Source: Cellulophaga sp. Hel_I_12 | GTDB taxonomy: Bacteria > Bacteroidota > Bacteroidia > Flavobacteriales > Flavobacteriaceae | NCBI RefSeq assembly: GCF_000799565.1 | Contig: NZ_JUHB01000001.1 | Coordinates: 2,421,501-2,485,500 of the forward strand | Length of the DNA: 64,000 bases | Reading direction: 5' to 3' | In this document: positions 17,020-25,578 of the stretch, piece after piece | Numbering within the stretch: the first letter of the stretch is position 1 | How the letters are laid out: every line of letters begins with the position of its first letter | Notes under the pieces: model-generated | Database searches by the model: none | The model's input: only the letters and a program-made list of their open reading frames with translations | Told to the model about the DNA's origin: nothing | Program-made: the position numbers and the translations under genes

Positions 17020-17985
17020 ATGCGTAAAGATTTATTTATTAAAGTATTTTTTAGAAAAGGTATGATCTTTTGTTTGCTCTGTGTCACTGCCCTTTTTCAA
17101 GTGCAGTGTTCTAGCAGTGAAAAAATAATGAAATCATCCGATAAGGAAAATGGAATATCGGTAAAACAAAATACCTTTGATGATAGCTGGCTGGAAACCG
17201 TCAACGGCAACATGCCCTTGGTCATAAGTGCTCCCCATGGAGGCACCATTTCCCCAGAAGGAATTAAGGACAGGGATTGTGGTACAAAGGAAATGGACAA
17301 CAATACAGCTCAACTCGCACTTGAAATTGAAAATGCATTCAAGACTTCTGAAAAGAAACCTTATCTAATTATTGCCAAATTGGCAAGGAAAAAGATAGAT
17401 TTTAACCGAGACTTGGAAGAAGCGACATGTGGAAACCCCCAAATGGAATATACGTGGAAACAATACCACAAGTATATTGAAGAGGCCATCGATGCAGCCA
17501 TAAAAAAATTTGGATATGTCATGTATATAGACCTGCATGGACAAAGTCATCCAGTAAAACGATTGGAACTGGGCTATTTTTTAAGCACGACAGCGCTTAG
17601 GGAAGTGCAAGAAAGCACAGAGATGAATTCGGAAGTGGGCGCAAAAACATCCGTCAAAAATTTGTTGAAAAACAACAACCAACTAACCCTTAAGGAGTTG
17701 TTGATGGGCGAAAATGCTTTTGGCACCCTGATGGAAAAATCTGGTTTCCCTGCAGTTCCAAGCCTTGGTAATCCTTATCCAAAACAGGGTGAGCCCTACT
17801 TTAATGGCGGGTACAATACCCGTAGATATACCTCTTCCGATTATCCAAAGGTTTTCGGTATGCAAATAGAGGCCAATTTTCAAGGCGTTCGGGACAGTGA
17901 GGAAAACCGTAAAAAATTTTCCAAAGCGTTTGCCCAATCGGTGACCAGTTATCTGGACTTTATAGAACCCAAATGGGATTATTAG
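17020..17985 (+). CDS. N-formylglutamate amidohydrolase-like lipoprotein
   Basis: A 321-residue exported hydrolase. The signal ends in a lipobox-like FQVQCSSS (Cys 30), so it is probably membrane-anchored, in contrast to the cytoplasmic histidine-pathway enzyme HutG2. Family segments: PLVISAPHGGTISPEGIKDR (the HGG metal-ligand region), IIAKLARKKIDFNRDLEEA (R-x-x-x-D-x-N-R-x pattern), YVMYIDLHGQSHPVKRLELG (catalytic or metal His) and FGMQIEANFQGVR (acidic residue). N-formylglutamate amidohydrolases cleave N-acyl amide bonds; the true substrate here is unknown. It sits between the HMA gene and the class V aminotransferase, with over 220 bp on each side, so it may have its own promoter. Confidence 0.8.
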   Translation: MRKDLFIKVFFRKGMIFCLLCVTALFQVQCSSSEKIMKSSDKENGISVKQNTFDDSWLETVNGNMPLVISAPHGGTISPEGIKDRDCGTKEMDNNTAQLALEIENAFKTSEKKPYLIIAKLARKKIDFNRDLEEATCGNPQMEYTWKQYHKYIEEAIDAAIKKFGYVMYIDLHGQSHPVKRLELGYFLSTTALREVQESTEMNSEVGAKTSVKNLLKNNNQLTLKELLMGENAFGTLMEKSGFPAVPSLGNPYPKQGEPYFNGGYNTRRYTSSDYPKVFGMQIEANFQGVRDSEENRKKFSKAFAQSVTSYLDFIEPKWDY

Positions 17986-18330
17986 GCCATTGCCATTTGA
18001 TTATTGATCGGAATAAAATAATAACTATGGCGGGACATTAAGTTCTCATAGTATATGAATTCCAAGCGATATGGTTCAAATCAAATTAAAATCAATAAAC
18101 TATTAAAAGGCTGTCCTTGTTAATTGAATACAATTTAATGAATGTACATTCTTCCATTATGGGTTTGGAAAAGACATTTACTAAGATTATTTGAGTTAGT
18201 ACAATATATTCATTAATAAAGGGCAGCTTTTAAAAAAGACTTATGAAACTTCCATAACAAGAATTCGATACCCAAGGAGATGATTATATGGAAGCTACAT
18301 GTGACCATTGAACAACAATAAAATAAACAC
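17986..18330. other. Non-coding gap with a MITE-like element
   Basis: A 345-bp gap between the NFGase-like gene and the aminotransferase gene. No open frame of note. It contains the inverted-repeat unit at 18103-18233, described separately; the remaining bases show nothing I can name. Confidence 0.5.
18103..18233. repeat. MITE-like element with about 29-bp terminal inverted repeats
   Basis: The left end at 18105-18134 reads AAAAGGCTGTCCTTGTTAAT..., and the reverse complement of the right end at 18203-18231 reads AAAAGCTGCCCTTTATTAAT.... They align over about 29 bp with few differences. Both ends sit in TTAA (18103-18106 and 18230-18233). The 131-bp unit has no coding capacity. The pattern fits a miniature inverted-repeat element, or a long RNA hairpin. 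Confidence 0.55.
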
Positions 18331-19809
18331 ATGAAACTGAAACAAAAAACATTAGAGCAATATTTTCAAGGATTCAGGGAACATATCATCGGGATAGATA
18401 CAACAATTGAAACGCCTTACGGCACGAAACCCCTTGTATATGCCGATTGGATAGCCAGCGGAAGATTGTACAGGCCCATAGAAACGATATTACAAAACCG
18501 TATAGGGCCCATGGTAGGCAATACCCATTCTGAAGCCAGCCATACAGGCCGGTTAATGACCTCCATATACCATGATGCCCATCAAGTCATCAAAAAACAT
18601 GTCAATGCTTCCCCAGAGGATGTAATCATTACATCCGATTCCGGTATGACCGGTGTTTTATGTAAATTTCAACGCATATTGGGGCTGAAAATCCCTGAAA
18701 AGTATGCTGACCAAATCCAAATTCCTGAAGAAGACAGGCCAGTGGTTTTTTTAACCCACATGGAGCACCATTCCAACCAGACCACTTGGCTGGAAACTAT
18801 TGCTGATGTTGTAGTTTTGGAACCCTCTGAAAACTTATTTGTTGATGCCAATATTTTAAAAAAGGAATTGGATAAATATAAAAACCGAAAAATAAAAATT
18901 GGTTCGTTTACCGCCTGTTCCAATGTTACGGGCATCGGATCCAACTATCATGAATTGGCTGAAATAATGCATAAAAATGACGGATTATGCTTTGTGGATT
19001 TTGCCGCTTCGGCACCTTATATGACTATGGATATGCACCCACAGAATGAGGCCCAACACTTGGATGCCATATTTTTTTCCCCCCATAAATTTTTGGGTGG
19101 CCCGGGCAGTGCGGGCGTACTTATCTTTAATAAATCCTTATATAAAAACCGAATTCCCGATCATCCCGGTGGAGGCACCGTAACCTGGACCAATCCTTGG
19201 GGCGAGCACCATTATTTTGACAATATAGAAGTGCGGGAAGATGGTGGTACACCTGGGTTTTTGCAGGCCATAAAAGCAAGTTTGGCCATTAAGTTGAAGG
19301 AAAAAATGACGGTCGATAAAATTCGCGTTCGCGAAAATGAACTGGTTAAGGAATGTTTTGGGAAATTATCAAACATGTCGGGCTTACATTTACTGGCCAA
19401 GGATGTCAGATACAGATTGGGCGCCTTTTCATTTTATTTTGAAAACATCCATTATAATTTAGCGGTTAAATTATTGAACGATAGATTTGGTATTCAAGTA
19501 AGGGGAGGCTGTTCGTGTGCAGGCACTTATGGGCATTTATTATTGGAAGTTACCAAAGAGCAATCCAAACAGATCACCGACAAAATTGATCATGGCGACC
19601 TCTCATATAAACCGGGTTGGGTACGTTTATCGCTCCACCCCACCATGACCAATAAGGAATTGCGGTATATTTTGGAGGCCATCCAGCAACTAATCAAACA
19701 TCGGGTAGCATGGAGCAAAGACTATACGTATTCAGAAATAACGAATGAGTTTTATCACAAAGACGAAACAAAATATCAAATAAACACAGCAAGCTTTTTC
19801 GAAGTATGA
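18331..19809 (+). CDS. Class V PLP-dependent aminotransferase / cysteine-desulfurase fold enzyme
   Basis: A 492-residue cytoplasmic enzyme of PLP fold type I. The Schiff-base lysine is K253 in FFSPHKFLGGPGSAGVL; upstream GLCFVDFAASAPYMTM supplies the PLP-binding Asp, and VIITSDSGMTGVLCKF the phosphate-side segment. The region VRGGCSCAGTYGH near residue 390 resembles the C-terminal loop of cysteine-desulfurase-like proteins, with two cysteines. No signal peptide, unlike the neighbouring hydrolases. Its stop overlaps the next gene's start by 4 bp (ATGA), which implies coupled translation with the amidohydrolase gene. Possible activities include desulfuration, transamination or lyase action on an imported amino acid; the substrate is unknown. 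Confidence 0.85.
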   Translation: MKLKQKTLEQYFQGFREHIIGIDTTIETPYGTKPLVYADWIASGRLYRPIETILQNRIGPMVGNTHSEASHTGRLMTSIYHDAHQVIKKHVNASPEDVIITSDSGMTGVLCKFQRILGLKIPEKYADQIQIPEEDRPVVFLTHMEHHSNQTTWLETIADVVVLEPSENLFVDANILKKELDKYKNRKIKIGSFTACSNVTGIGSNYHELAEIMHKNDGLCFVDFAASAPYMTMDMHPQNEAQHLDAIFFSPHKFLGGPGSAGVLIFNKSLYKNRIPDHPGGGTVTWTNPWGEHHYFDNIEVREDGGTPGFLQAIKASLAIKLKEKMTVDKIRVRENELVKECFGKLSNMSGLHLLAKDVRYRLGAFSFYFENIHYNLAVKLLNDRFGIQVRGGCSCAGTYGHLLLEVTKEQSKQITDKIDHGDLSYKPGWVRLSLHPTMTNKELRYILEAIQQLIKHRVAWSKDYTYSEITNEFYHKDETKYQINTASFFEV

Positions 19810-22800
19810 TTGCTTTTGAATACATAGCCATGAAAATACATAATAGTATCACTTGCAAACACACCTTTTGGATAATGCTTTCATTTATCATCCTACGGGT
19901 TTTAAATGTAAATGGCCAAGAAACATTTCCTAAAAATGATGTGTTGGACCAAAGGCCAAATACCATTGCCATTACCAATGCAACCATAGTTTACGCACCT
20001 GGGATGATGGTACAAAATGCTACCTTGTTAATACGCGATGAACATATTGAAAAAGTGGCCAGCACAAGAAACGTGCCTTTGGGATATACCGAAATTGACG
20101 CCAAAGGAAAATACATTTACCCTTCTTTTATTGATATGTTCAGTACGTACGGACAACCCGAAGTGAAAATACCGCCAAGAGGAAACCCTTATGTGAAAAG
20201 GGAACAAATCCAATCCAATACAAAAGGACCTTATAACGCTAACGAAGCCATTAAAGCACAGTACAAGGCATCCGAACATTTTTTAATTGATAAAAAACAA
20301 GCGCAACAACTTCGAAAACAGGGGTTTGGGCTCATAACCACATTCAGGCCTGATGGCATAGCCAGAGGAACGGCTTCTTTGGTCAGTCTTGGCGAAAATA
20401 ATGAGAATAAGAGCATGTTAAAGCCTAAAGCAGCAGTTCATTTTTCTTTTGATAAAGGCAGTTCAACCCAGGACTACCCCGTTTCGCCCATGGGAAGTAT
20501 GGCGCTTTTGCGACAAACGTATTACGATGCACAATGGTATGGCCAATTTGAGCACAAACCTTTTATAGATCAATCTTTAGGCGCTATTCTGGAAACAAAA
20601 AAACTTCCACAAATATTTGAGACCAACGGTTGGTTGGAAGCCTTAAGAGCGTATAAAATAGCGAAGGAATTCAATATCGACTATATTATTAAAGGAGGAG
20701 GCAACGAGTACCAACGTATAGACGAAATTAAGGCGTTAAACGCAACATTAATAATTCCGCTTAATTTTCCGGATGCTTATGATGTGTCCAATCCTTATGA
20801 GACCGAAAAAATTACTTTGGCCGATTTAAAACATTGGGAGTTGGCACCATCAAATCCCGCACGTCTTGAGGCAAAAGGCATTGAATTTGCAATAACAGCT
20901 TATGGACAAAAAAAGATAGAGGATTTTTTGGCCAATCTTAAAAAGGCCGTGAATTATGGTTTAAGCCCTAAACAGGCGTTATACAGTTTAACGGTGCTCC
21001 CGGCAAAATTGCTGCATCAAGAAGACCATATTGGAACATTGGAAAGTGGAAAATTGGCAAATTTCCTGATGGCTTCAGGGGATATTTTTGATGAAAATAC
21101 CGTCATCTACGAAAATTGGGTACAAGGTAAAAGATATGCCGTAAGTCAAGAGGATGATCCTTCAATTCTTGGGACGTATTCTTTATCCATTGATGGCGAA
21201 AAGGCTTCCTTGTCTATTAAAAAGGGTAAAAAAGATTACAGGGCAACACTATTTTACCCAGATTCAACCGAAATAAAAACAGATTTAAAGATGGACGGCG
21301 CCATGGTAAGTTTTGAATTTAACAAAGGTCCTGATTCATTTTATCGGTTGGGAGGATGGATTAGCAATGAACCGAAAAAAATGGTATTGCAAGGTAAAGG
21401 GCAGCGAAACGATGGTAAATGGGTTGATTGGGAGGCGACAAAATTAAAAGAGCGTTCAGAAAATATAAAAAGCCAGAAGAAAGAAACCCCTTTACGAGGT
21501 AAAGATTTAGGAAACGTTATTTATCCGTTTGTTGCCTTTGGGAGTGCTGAACAACCAGGACAAGAGGATATTTTAATAAAAAACACCACGGTTTGGACCA
21601 ATGAAGATGCTGGCATTTTAACAGAAACCGACGTCCTGCTTAAAGATGGAAAGATATCCCAGATTGGAAAAAACATTAAAGCCTCAAATACAAGAATCAT
21701 AGATGGCAAGGGAAAGCATTTAACCACTGGGATAATTGATGAGCATTCACACATTGCATTAAGCGCCGTAAATGAAATTGCCACGGTCTCTGCAATGGTA
21801 AGAATGACCGATGTATTGGATTCAGAACGGATTCAAATATACAGGGCATTGGCAGGGGGTGTGGTGGCAGCACAGATATTGCATGGCTCGTCCGATCCCA
21901 TTGGGGGTCAATCGGCATTAATAAAATTGAGATGGGGTAAAAATCCCGAAGGGTTATTGATAAAAGAGGCCAAACCCTTTATAAAATTTGCTTTGGGTGA
22001 AAATCCAAAACGATCAAAAAGCGCATCCTCAATCCGTTTTCCAAGATCGTTAATGGGATTGGAACAGCTATATTCCGATGTTTTTACCCAAGCATTGGCA
22101 TATAAAAAAAATTGGCAGGAGTTTAATGCTTTAAAAAATAAAGACAATGCCATAAAACCAAGAGTGGATTTAGTCAATAAGGTCATGTTGGAAGTTGTGG
22201 AAGGGAAGCGGTTCATTTCCTGTCATGCCTATCAACAGGGCGAAATGTTGATGCTTATGGATGTTACAGAGAGGTTCAATTTTAAAATCAACACCTTTAC
22301 GCATGTTTTGGAAGGCTATAGAATTGCCGACAAAATGTTGGAACATGGGGTTGGAGGCTCCACTTTTTCGGATAAATGGAATTTTAAATGGGAAACCAGA
22401 AATGCCATACCCTATAACGCTTCAGTTATGTACAAAGAGGGTATTGTTACTGCCGTTAATTCAGACAGTCAGGAAACCATCCGCCATCTTAATCAAGAAG
22501 CGGCAAAATCGGTTAAGTATGGCAATATGAGTGAGGAAGAAGCCTTAAAATTAGTAACCCTGAACCCAGCGAAATTGTTGCATTTGGATGATACCATGGG
22601 AAGTATTAAGGTTGGAAAATCAGCCGATGTTGTATTGTGGTCGGACAATCCGTTATCCATTTATGCCAAGGCCGAAAAAACAATCATAGAAGGTACTGTA
22701 TATTTCGATATTGAAAAGGATATCCAATTGCGAAAGGACATTCAAACCGAAAGGAACAGGATAATGAATGCAATGAAAAATACGATTAACACTGGAGCCA

Positions 22801-22868
22801 ACGTTCAGCCACGTATATCCTCATCAAAACCGGATTTCACCTGTGAGTACGTAGGGAATTTAAATTAA
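19806..22868 (+). CDS. Exported two-domain amidohydrolase (inactive-like N-domain, active-like C-domain)
   Basis: A 1020-residue protein formed of two amidohydrolase-type domains. It has an N-terminal hydrophobic segment (FWIMLSFIILRVLNVNGQE) for export; an alternative start at MKIHNS (19830) would give a more usual signal. The first domain (about 50-450) has the composite beta-sandwich and barrel outline, but the metal-binding HxH position reads SFIDMFSTYG, so it looks catalytically dead. The second (about 590-1010) keeps ligands: GIIDEHSHIAL (HxH), FISCHAYQQGE, TFTHVLEGYR and VNSDSQETIRHL (Asp). Related enzymes are imidazolonepropionase-like and Xaa-dipeptidase-type amidohydrolases. It is 4 bp overlapped with the aminotransferase gene and 14 bp before a second amidohydrolase. 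Confidence 0.88.
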   Translation: MIAFEYIAMKIHNSITCKHTFWIMLSFIILRVLNVNGQETFPKNDVLDQRPNTIAITNATIVYAPGMMVQNATLLIRDEHIEKVASTRNVPLGYTEIDAKGKYIYPSFIDMFSTYGQPEVKIPPRGNPYVKREQIQSNTKGPYNANEAIKAQYKASEHFLIDKKQAQQLRKQGFGLITTFRPDGIARGTASLVSLGENNENKSMLKPKAAVHFSFDKGSSTQDYPVSPMGSMALLRQTYYDAQWYGQFEHKPFIDQSLGAILETKKLPQIFETNGWLEALRAYKIAKEFNIDYIIKGGGNEYQRIDEIKALNATLIIPLNFPDAYDVSNPYETEKITLADLKHWELAPSNPARLEAKGIEFAITAYGQKKIEDFLANLKKAVNYGLSPKQALYSLTVLPAKLLHQEDHIGTLESGKLANFLMASGDIFDENTVIYENWVQGKRYAVSQEDDPSILGTYSLSIDGEKASLSIKKGKKDYRATLFYPDSTEIKTDLKMDGAMVSFEFNKGPDSFYRLGGWISNEPKKMVLQGKGQRNDGKWVDWEATKLKERSENIKSQKKETPLRGKDLGNVIYPFVAFGSAEQPGQEDILIKNTTVWTNEDAGILTETDVLLKDGKISQIGKNIKASNTRIIDGKGKHLTTGIIDEHSHIALSAVNEIATVSAMVRMTDVLDSERIQIYRALAGGVVAAQILHGSSDPIGGQSALIKLRWGKNPEGLLIKEAKPFIKFALGENPKRSKSASSIRFPRSLMGLEQLYSDVFTQALAYKKNWQEFNALKNKDNAIKPRVDLVNKVMLEVVEGKRFISCHAYQQGEMLMLMDVTERFNFKINTFTHVLEGYRIADKMLEHGVGGSTFSDKWNFKWETRNAIPYNASVMYKEGIVTAVNSDSQETIRHLNQEAAKSVKYGNMSEEEALKLVTLNPAKLLHLDDTMGSIKVGKSADVVLWSDNPLSIYAKAEKTIIEGTVYFDIEKDIQLRKDIQTERNRIMNAMKNTINTGANVQPRISSSKPDFTCEYVGNLN

Positions 22869-22882
22869 CATTAAAACCAAGC

Positions 22883-24196
22883 ATGATGAATTTTAATAAA
22901 TATCTTATAATCTTAATTGTTATTTACTGCATACCATTGAAACCGTATGCGCAAGATAAATTTGATATTAAAAAGCCAGTAAAACCTACCGCATTGGTTG
23001 GAGGCACCTTACATATTGGTAACGGTAAAGTGATACCAAATGGAATTATTGGATTTGATAATGGTAAAATCTCAATAGTAGGCACAACAGATTCCATAAA
23101 GCTTGATTTGGAAACCTATCGAGTGATCGATGTTTCCGGACAGCATATTTACCCAGGCTTTATTTTGCTCAATTCCTTGATTGGGATTGAAGAAATAAGT
23201 GGAGATGAATACACAAACGACAGTATGGAAGAAGGAGGCATCAACCCCAATTTAAATGTGGCATATGCCTTTAAATCAGATTCAGAATTTTTGCCGGTCT
23301 TAAGGTTTAATGGTATTCTCACTGTTGAAACCGCTCCAAGAGGCGGTCTGGTTTCCGGAACATCTTCTATAATGAAACTCGACGGAAGGGATTGGGAGGA
23401 ATCTTTGTACAAATTTGGCGCAGCCATTCATTTAAATTGGCCAAATGCCACAAGGTCGTCTTATGATGCAGCCACGCATACCAGGCAATTAAAACCAAAT
23501 AGCAGCTACGATACCACCAAAGAAGAGTTACAAAATCTATTTATCCAGGCGATTGCTTATGGCAAGCAGGATTCTAAAATCCCTAATCTAAAGCTACAGG
23601 CCATGCAAGGGTTGTTCAACGGTACGCTATCGTTATTTGTTCATGCCACAGACCCGAAGGAAATCATTGAAAGCATTCAATTTTCAAAAGAAATGGGCAT
23701 AGACCATGTGGCGCTTGTAACAGCTGAATCAGCATTATTGGTGAAGGATTTTTTAAGGGAACACAATATCCCTGTTATATTGCCACCAACCCATAGTATG
23801 CCAAATGAAGAGGATATGGACTATGATATGCGCTATAAACTTCCTTATCTTCTTACAAATGAAGGTATTGTGGTAGCAATTAGCCATACGGGGATGCTTT
23901 CCACCTCAAGAAATTTACCGTTTTATGCTGGTGTGGCAGTTGCTTATGGTCTTGATAAAGAAGAAGCCTTAAAAACCATTTCCCTAAATGCGGCAAAAAT
24001 TTTAAGGGTAGATGATACGCTAGGGTCACTGGAAGTTGGTAAGGATGCCACCTTGTTTGTATCAAAAGGCGATGCCTTGGACATTAGGACAAATAAGCTT
24101 ACACAGGCCTTTATTCAAGGAAAAAAAATAGAGTTGGAAGGGAAACAACAGGAACAATATAAACAGTATTCAAAATTATTTGGCCATAATGAATAA
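22883..24196 (+). CDS. Exported amidohydrolase-family protein lacking key metal ligands
   Basis: A 437-residue protein with signal peptide (NKYLIILIVIYCIPLKPYAQ). It has the amidohydrolase outline: N-terminal beta-sandwich LVGGTLHIGNGKVIPNG, barrel, and C-terminal AAKILRVDDTLGSLEVGKDA typical of the family. However, the HxH site reads HIYPGFILLNSLIG, and the usual Asp region reads VVAISHTGML, so the normal binuclear centre cannot form. It resembles the first half of the neighbouring 1020-residue protein more than the active half. I suggest a non-catalytic partner or regulatory subunit for that enzyme. Its end overlaps the start of the symporter gene by 8 bp. Confidence 0.85.
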   Translation: MMNFNKYLIILIVIYCIPLKPYAQDKFDIKKPVKPTALVGGTLHIGNGKVIPNGIIGFDNGKISIVGTTDSIKLDLETYRVIDVSGQHIYPGFILLNSLIGIEEISGDEYTNDSMEEGGINPNLNVAYAFKSDSEFLPVLRFNGILTVETAPRGGLVSGTSSIMKLDGRDWEESLYKFGAAIHLNWPNATRSSYDAATHTRQLKPNSSYDTTKEELQNLFIQAIAYGKQDSKIPNLKLQAMQGLFNGTLSLFVHATDPKEIIESIQFSKEMGIDHVALVTAESALLVKDFLREHNIPVILPPTHSMPNEEDMDYDMRYKLPYLLTNEGIVVAISHTGMLSTSRNLPFYAGVAVAYGLDKEEALKTISLNAAKILRVDDTLGSLEVGKDATLFVSKGDALDIRTNKLTQAFIQGKKIELEGKQQEQYKQYSKLFGHNE

Positions 24197-25559
24197 CCTA
24201 TTGCAGCGTATTGAAGACGCAATCGTAGCGTTTAGCAATTGGATTTGGGACATTCCCTTATTGATTTTACTGATTGGTGGAGGGGTTTATTTTTTAATGT
24301 ATTCCAGGTTATTGCCATTTAAACATTTTTGGTATGCCATAGAAATCCTTAAAGGTAAATATGACAATAAAAACAATCCAGGACAAATAAGTGCTTTTCA
24401 GGCATTATCCACCGCGCTGTCCTCAACTATAGGAATGGGCAATATTGCAGGTGTTGCCATTGCCATTTCCATGGGTGGCCCAGGTGCCCTGTTTTGGATG
24501 TGGATAAGTGCCATCATTGGAATGACAACCAAATATTTTACGTGTTCCTTGGCCGTAATGTATCGAGGGAAAGACGATTCGGGTGAAATGCAAGGTGGCC
24601 CCATGTATGTCATTACGGAAGGCTTGGGTAAAAAATGGAAACCCTTGGCGATATTTTTTTCAATGGCAGGGCTTATAGGGTCGCTGCCCATTTTTACCGC
24701 CAACCAGTTGACACAAGCCTTAAATAATATTTTACTTCCGGCTTTAGGTTATCAAGAGTCAATTGCATCATCACTTTTGTTAGGAATCATTATCAGTGTT
24801 TTTGTGTCCATGGTAATTCTGGGAGGTATAAAAAGAATTGCAAGTTTTGCCTCAAAACTTGTACCCGCCATGGTCATACTATATTTCTTATCGGTCAGCT
24901 ACATATTAATTGTTAATCATACAGCCATTATCCCCTCGTTTTATCTTATTTTTCAAGATGCTTTTACAGGCAATGCCGTTTTGGGAGGAAGTATTGGCAG
25001 CATCATTATCATTGGCGTAAGAAGAGCAGCGTTTTCAAACGAAGCCGGGATAGGTACGGCACCCATGGCTCACGGTGCATCCAGAAATCAAGAGCCTGTG
25101 AGAGAAGGGCTTATTGCTATGTTAGGGCCTTTCATCGATACCATTGTTGTTTGCACCTTAACGGCTTTGGCCATTCTTGTGACCAATAGCTGGTTGCAAC
25201 CAAATATGGAAGGCGTAACCATAACGTTGAATGCGTTTATCCAGACCATGCCAAGATATGGGTCGTTCTTGCTGGCATTTATTGTGTCCATTTTTGCCTT
25301 TACTTCTTTATTTACATATTCTTATTATGGCTCAAAATGCATCTCGTTTTTATTCGGGACAAAATTCAAGAAGAGTTATAATTATATCTATATAGTTAGT
25401 ATTATCGTTGGTGCGGTTTCTTCCATGACAGGAATTGTGGCTTTAATTGATATAAGCTTTGCGCTTATGGCAATCCCTACAATGATATCAGCAATTATAC
25501 TGTCTCCAAAAGTAATGCATGCCACCAAATTATATTTTAACAAACTTGAAAACAAATAA
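24189..25559 (+). CDS. Alanine/glycine:cation symporter (AGCS family)
   Basis: Inner-membrane sodium- or proton-coupled importer of small amino acids; 456 residues with about ten membrane helices. Family signatures are strong: STIGMGNIAGVAIAISMGGP near residue 80, MTTKYFTCSLAVMYR, GGPMYVITEGLG, and the motif RRAAFSNEAGIGTAPMAHG. The start at ATG 24189 (MNNLLQRIED) is preferred over a TTG at 24180; it overlaps the preceding gene's end by 8 bp, which suggests translational coupling. In context it would move amino acids released in the periplasm by the amidohydrolases and M14 peptidase into the cytoplasm. Identification of the family is firm; the transported residue is inferred. Confidence 0.95.
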   Translation: MNNLLQRIEDAIVAFSNWIWDIPLLILLIGGGVYFLMYSRLLPFKHFWYAIEILKGKYDNKNNPGQISAFQALSTALSSTIGMGNIAGVAIAISMGGPGALFWMWISAIIGMTTKYFTCSLAVMYRGKDDSGEMQGGPMYVITEGLGKKWKPLAIFFSMAGLIGSLPIFTANQLTQALNNILLPALGYQESIASSLLLGIIISVFVSMVILGGIKRIASFASKLVPAMVILYFLSVSYILIVNHTAIIPSFYLIFQDAFTGNAVLGGSIGSIIIIGVRRAAFSNEAGIGTAPMAHGASRNQEPVREGLIAMLGPFIDTIVVCTLTALAILVTNSWLQPNMEGVTITLNAFIQTMPRYGSFLLAFIVSIFAFTSLFTYSYYGSKCISFLFGTKFKKSYNYIYIVSIIVGAVSSMTGIVALIDISFALMAIPTMISAIILSPKVMHATKLYFNKLENK

Positions 25560-25578
25560 AATCATAAACAAAATTAAA

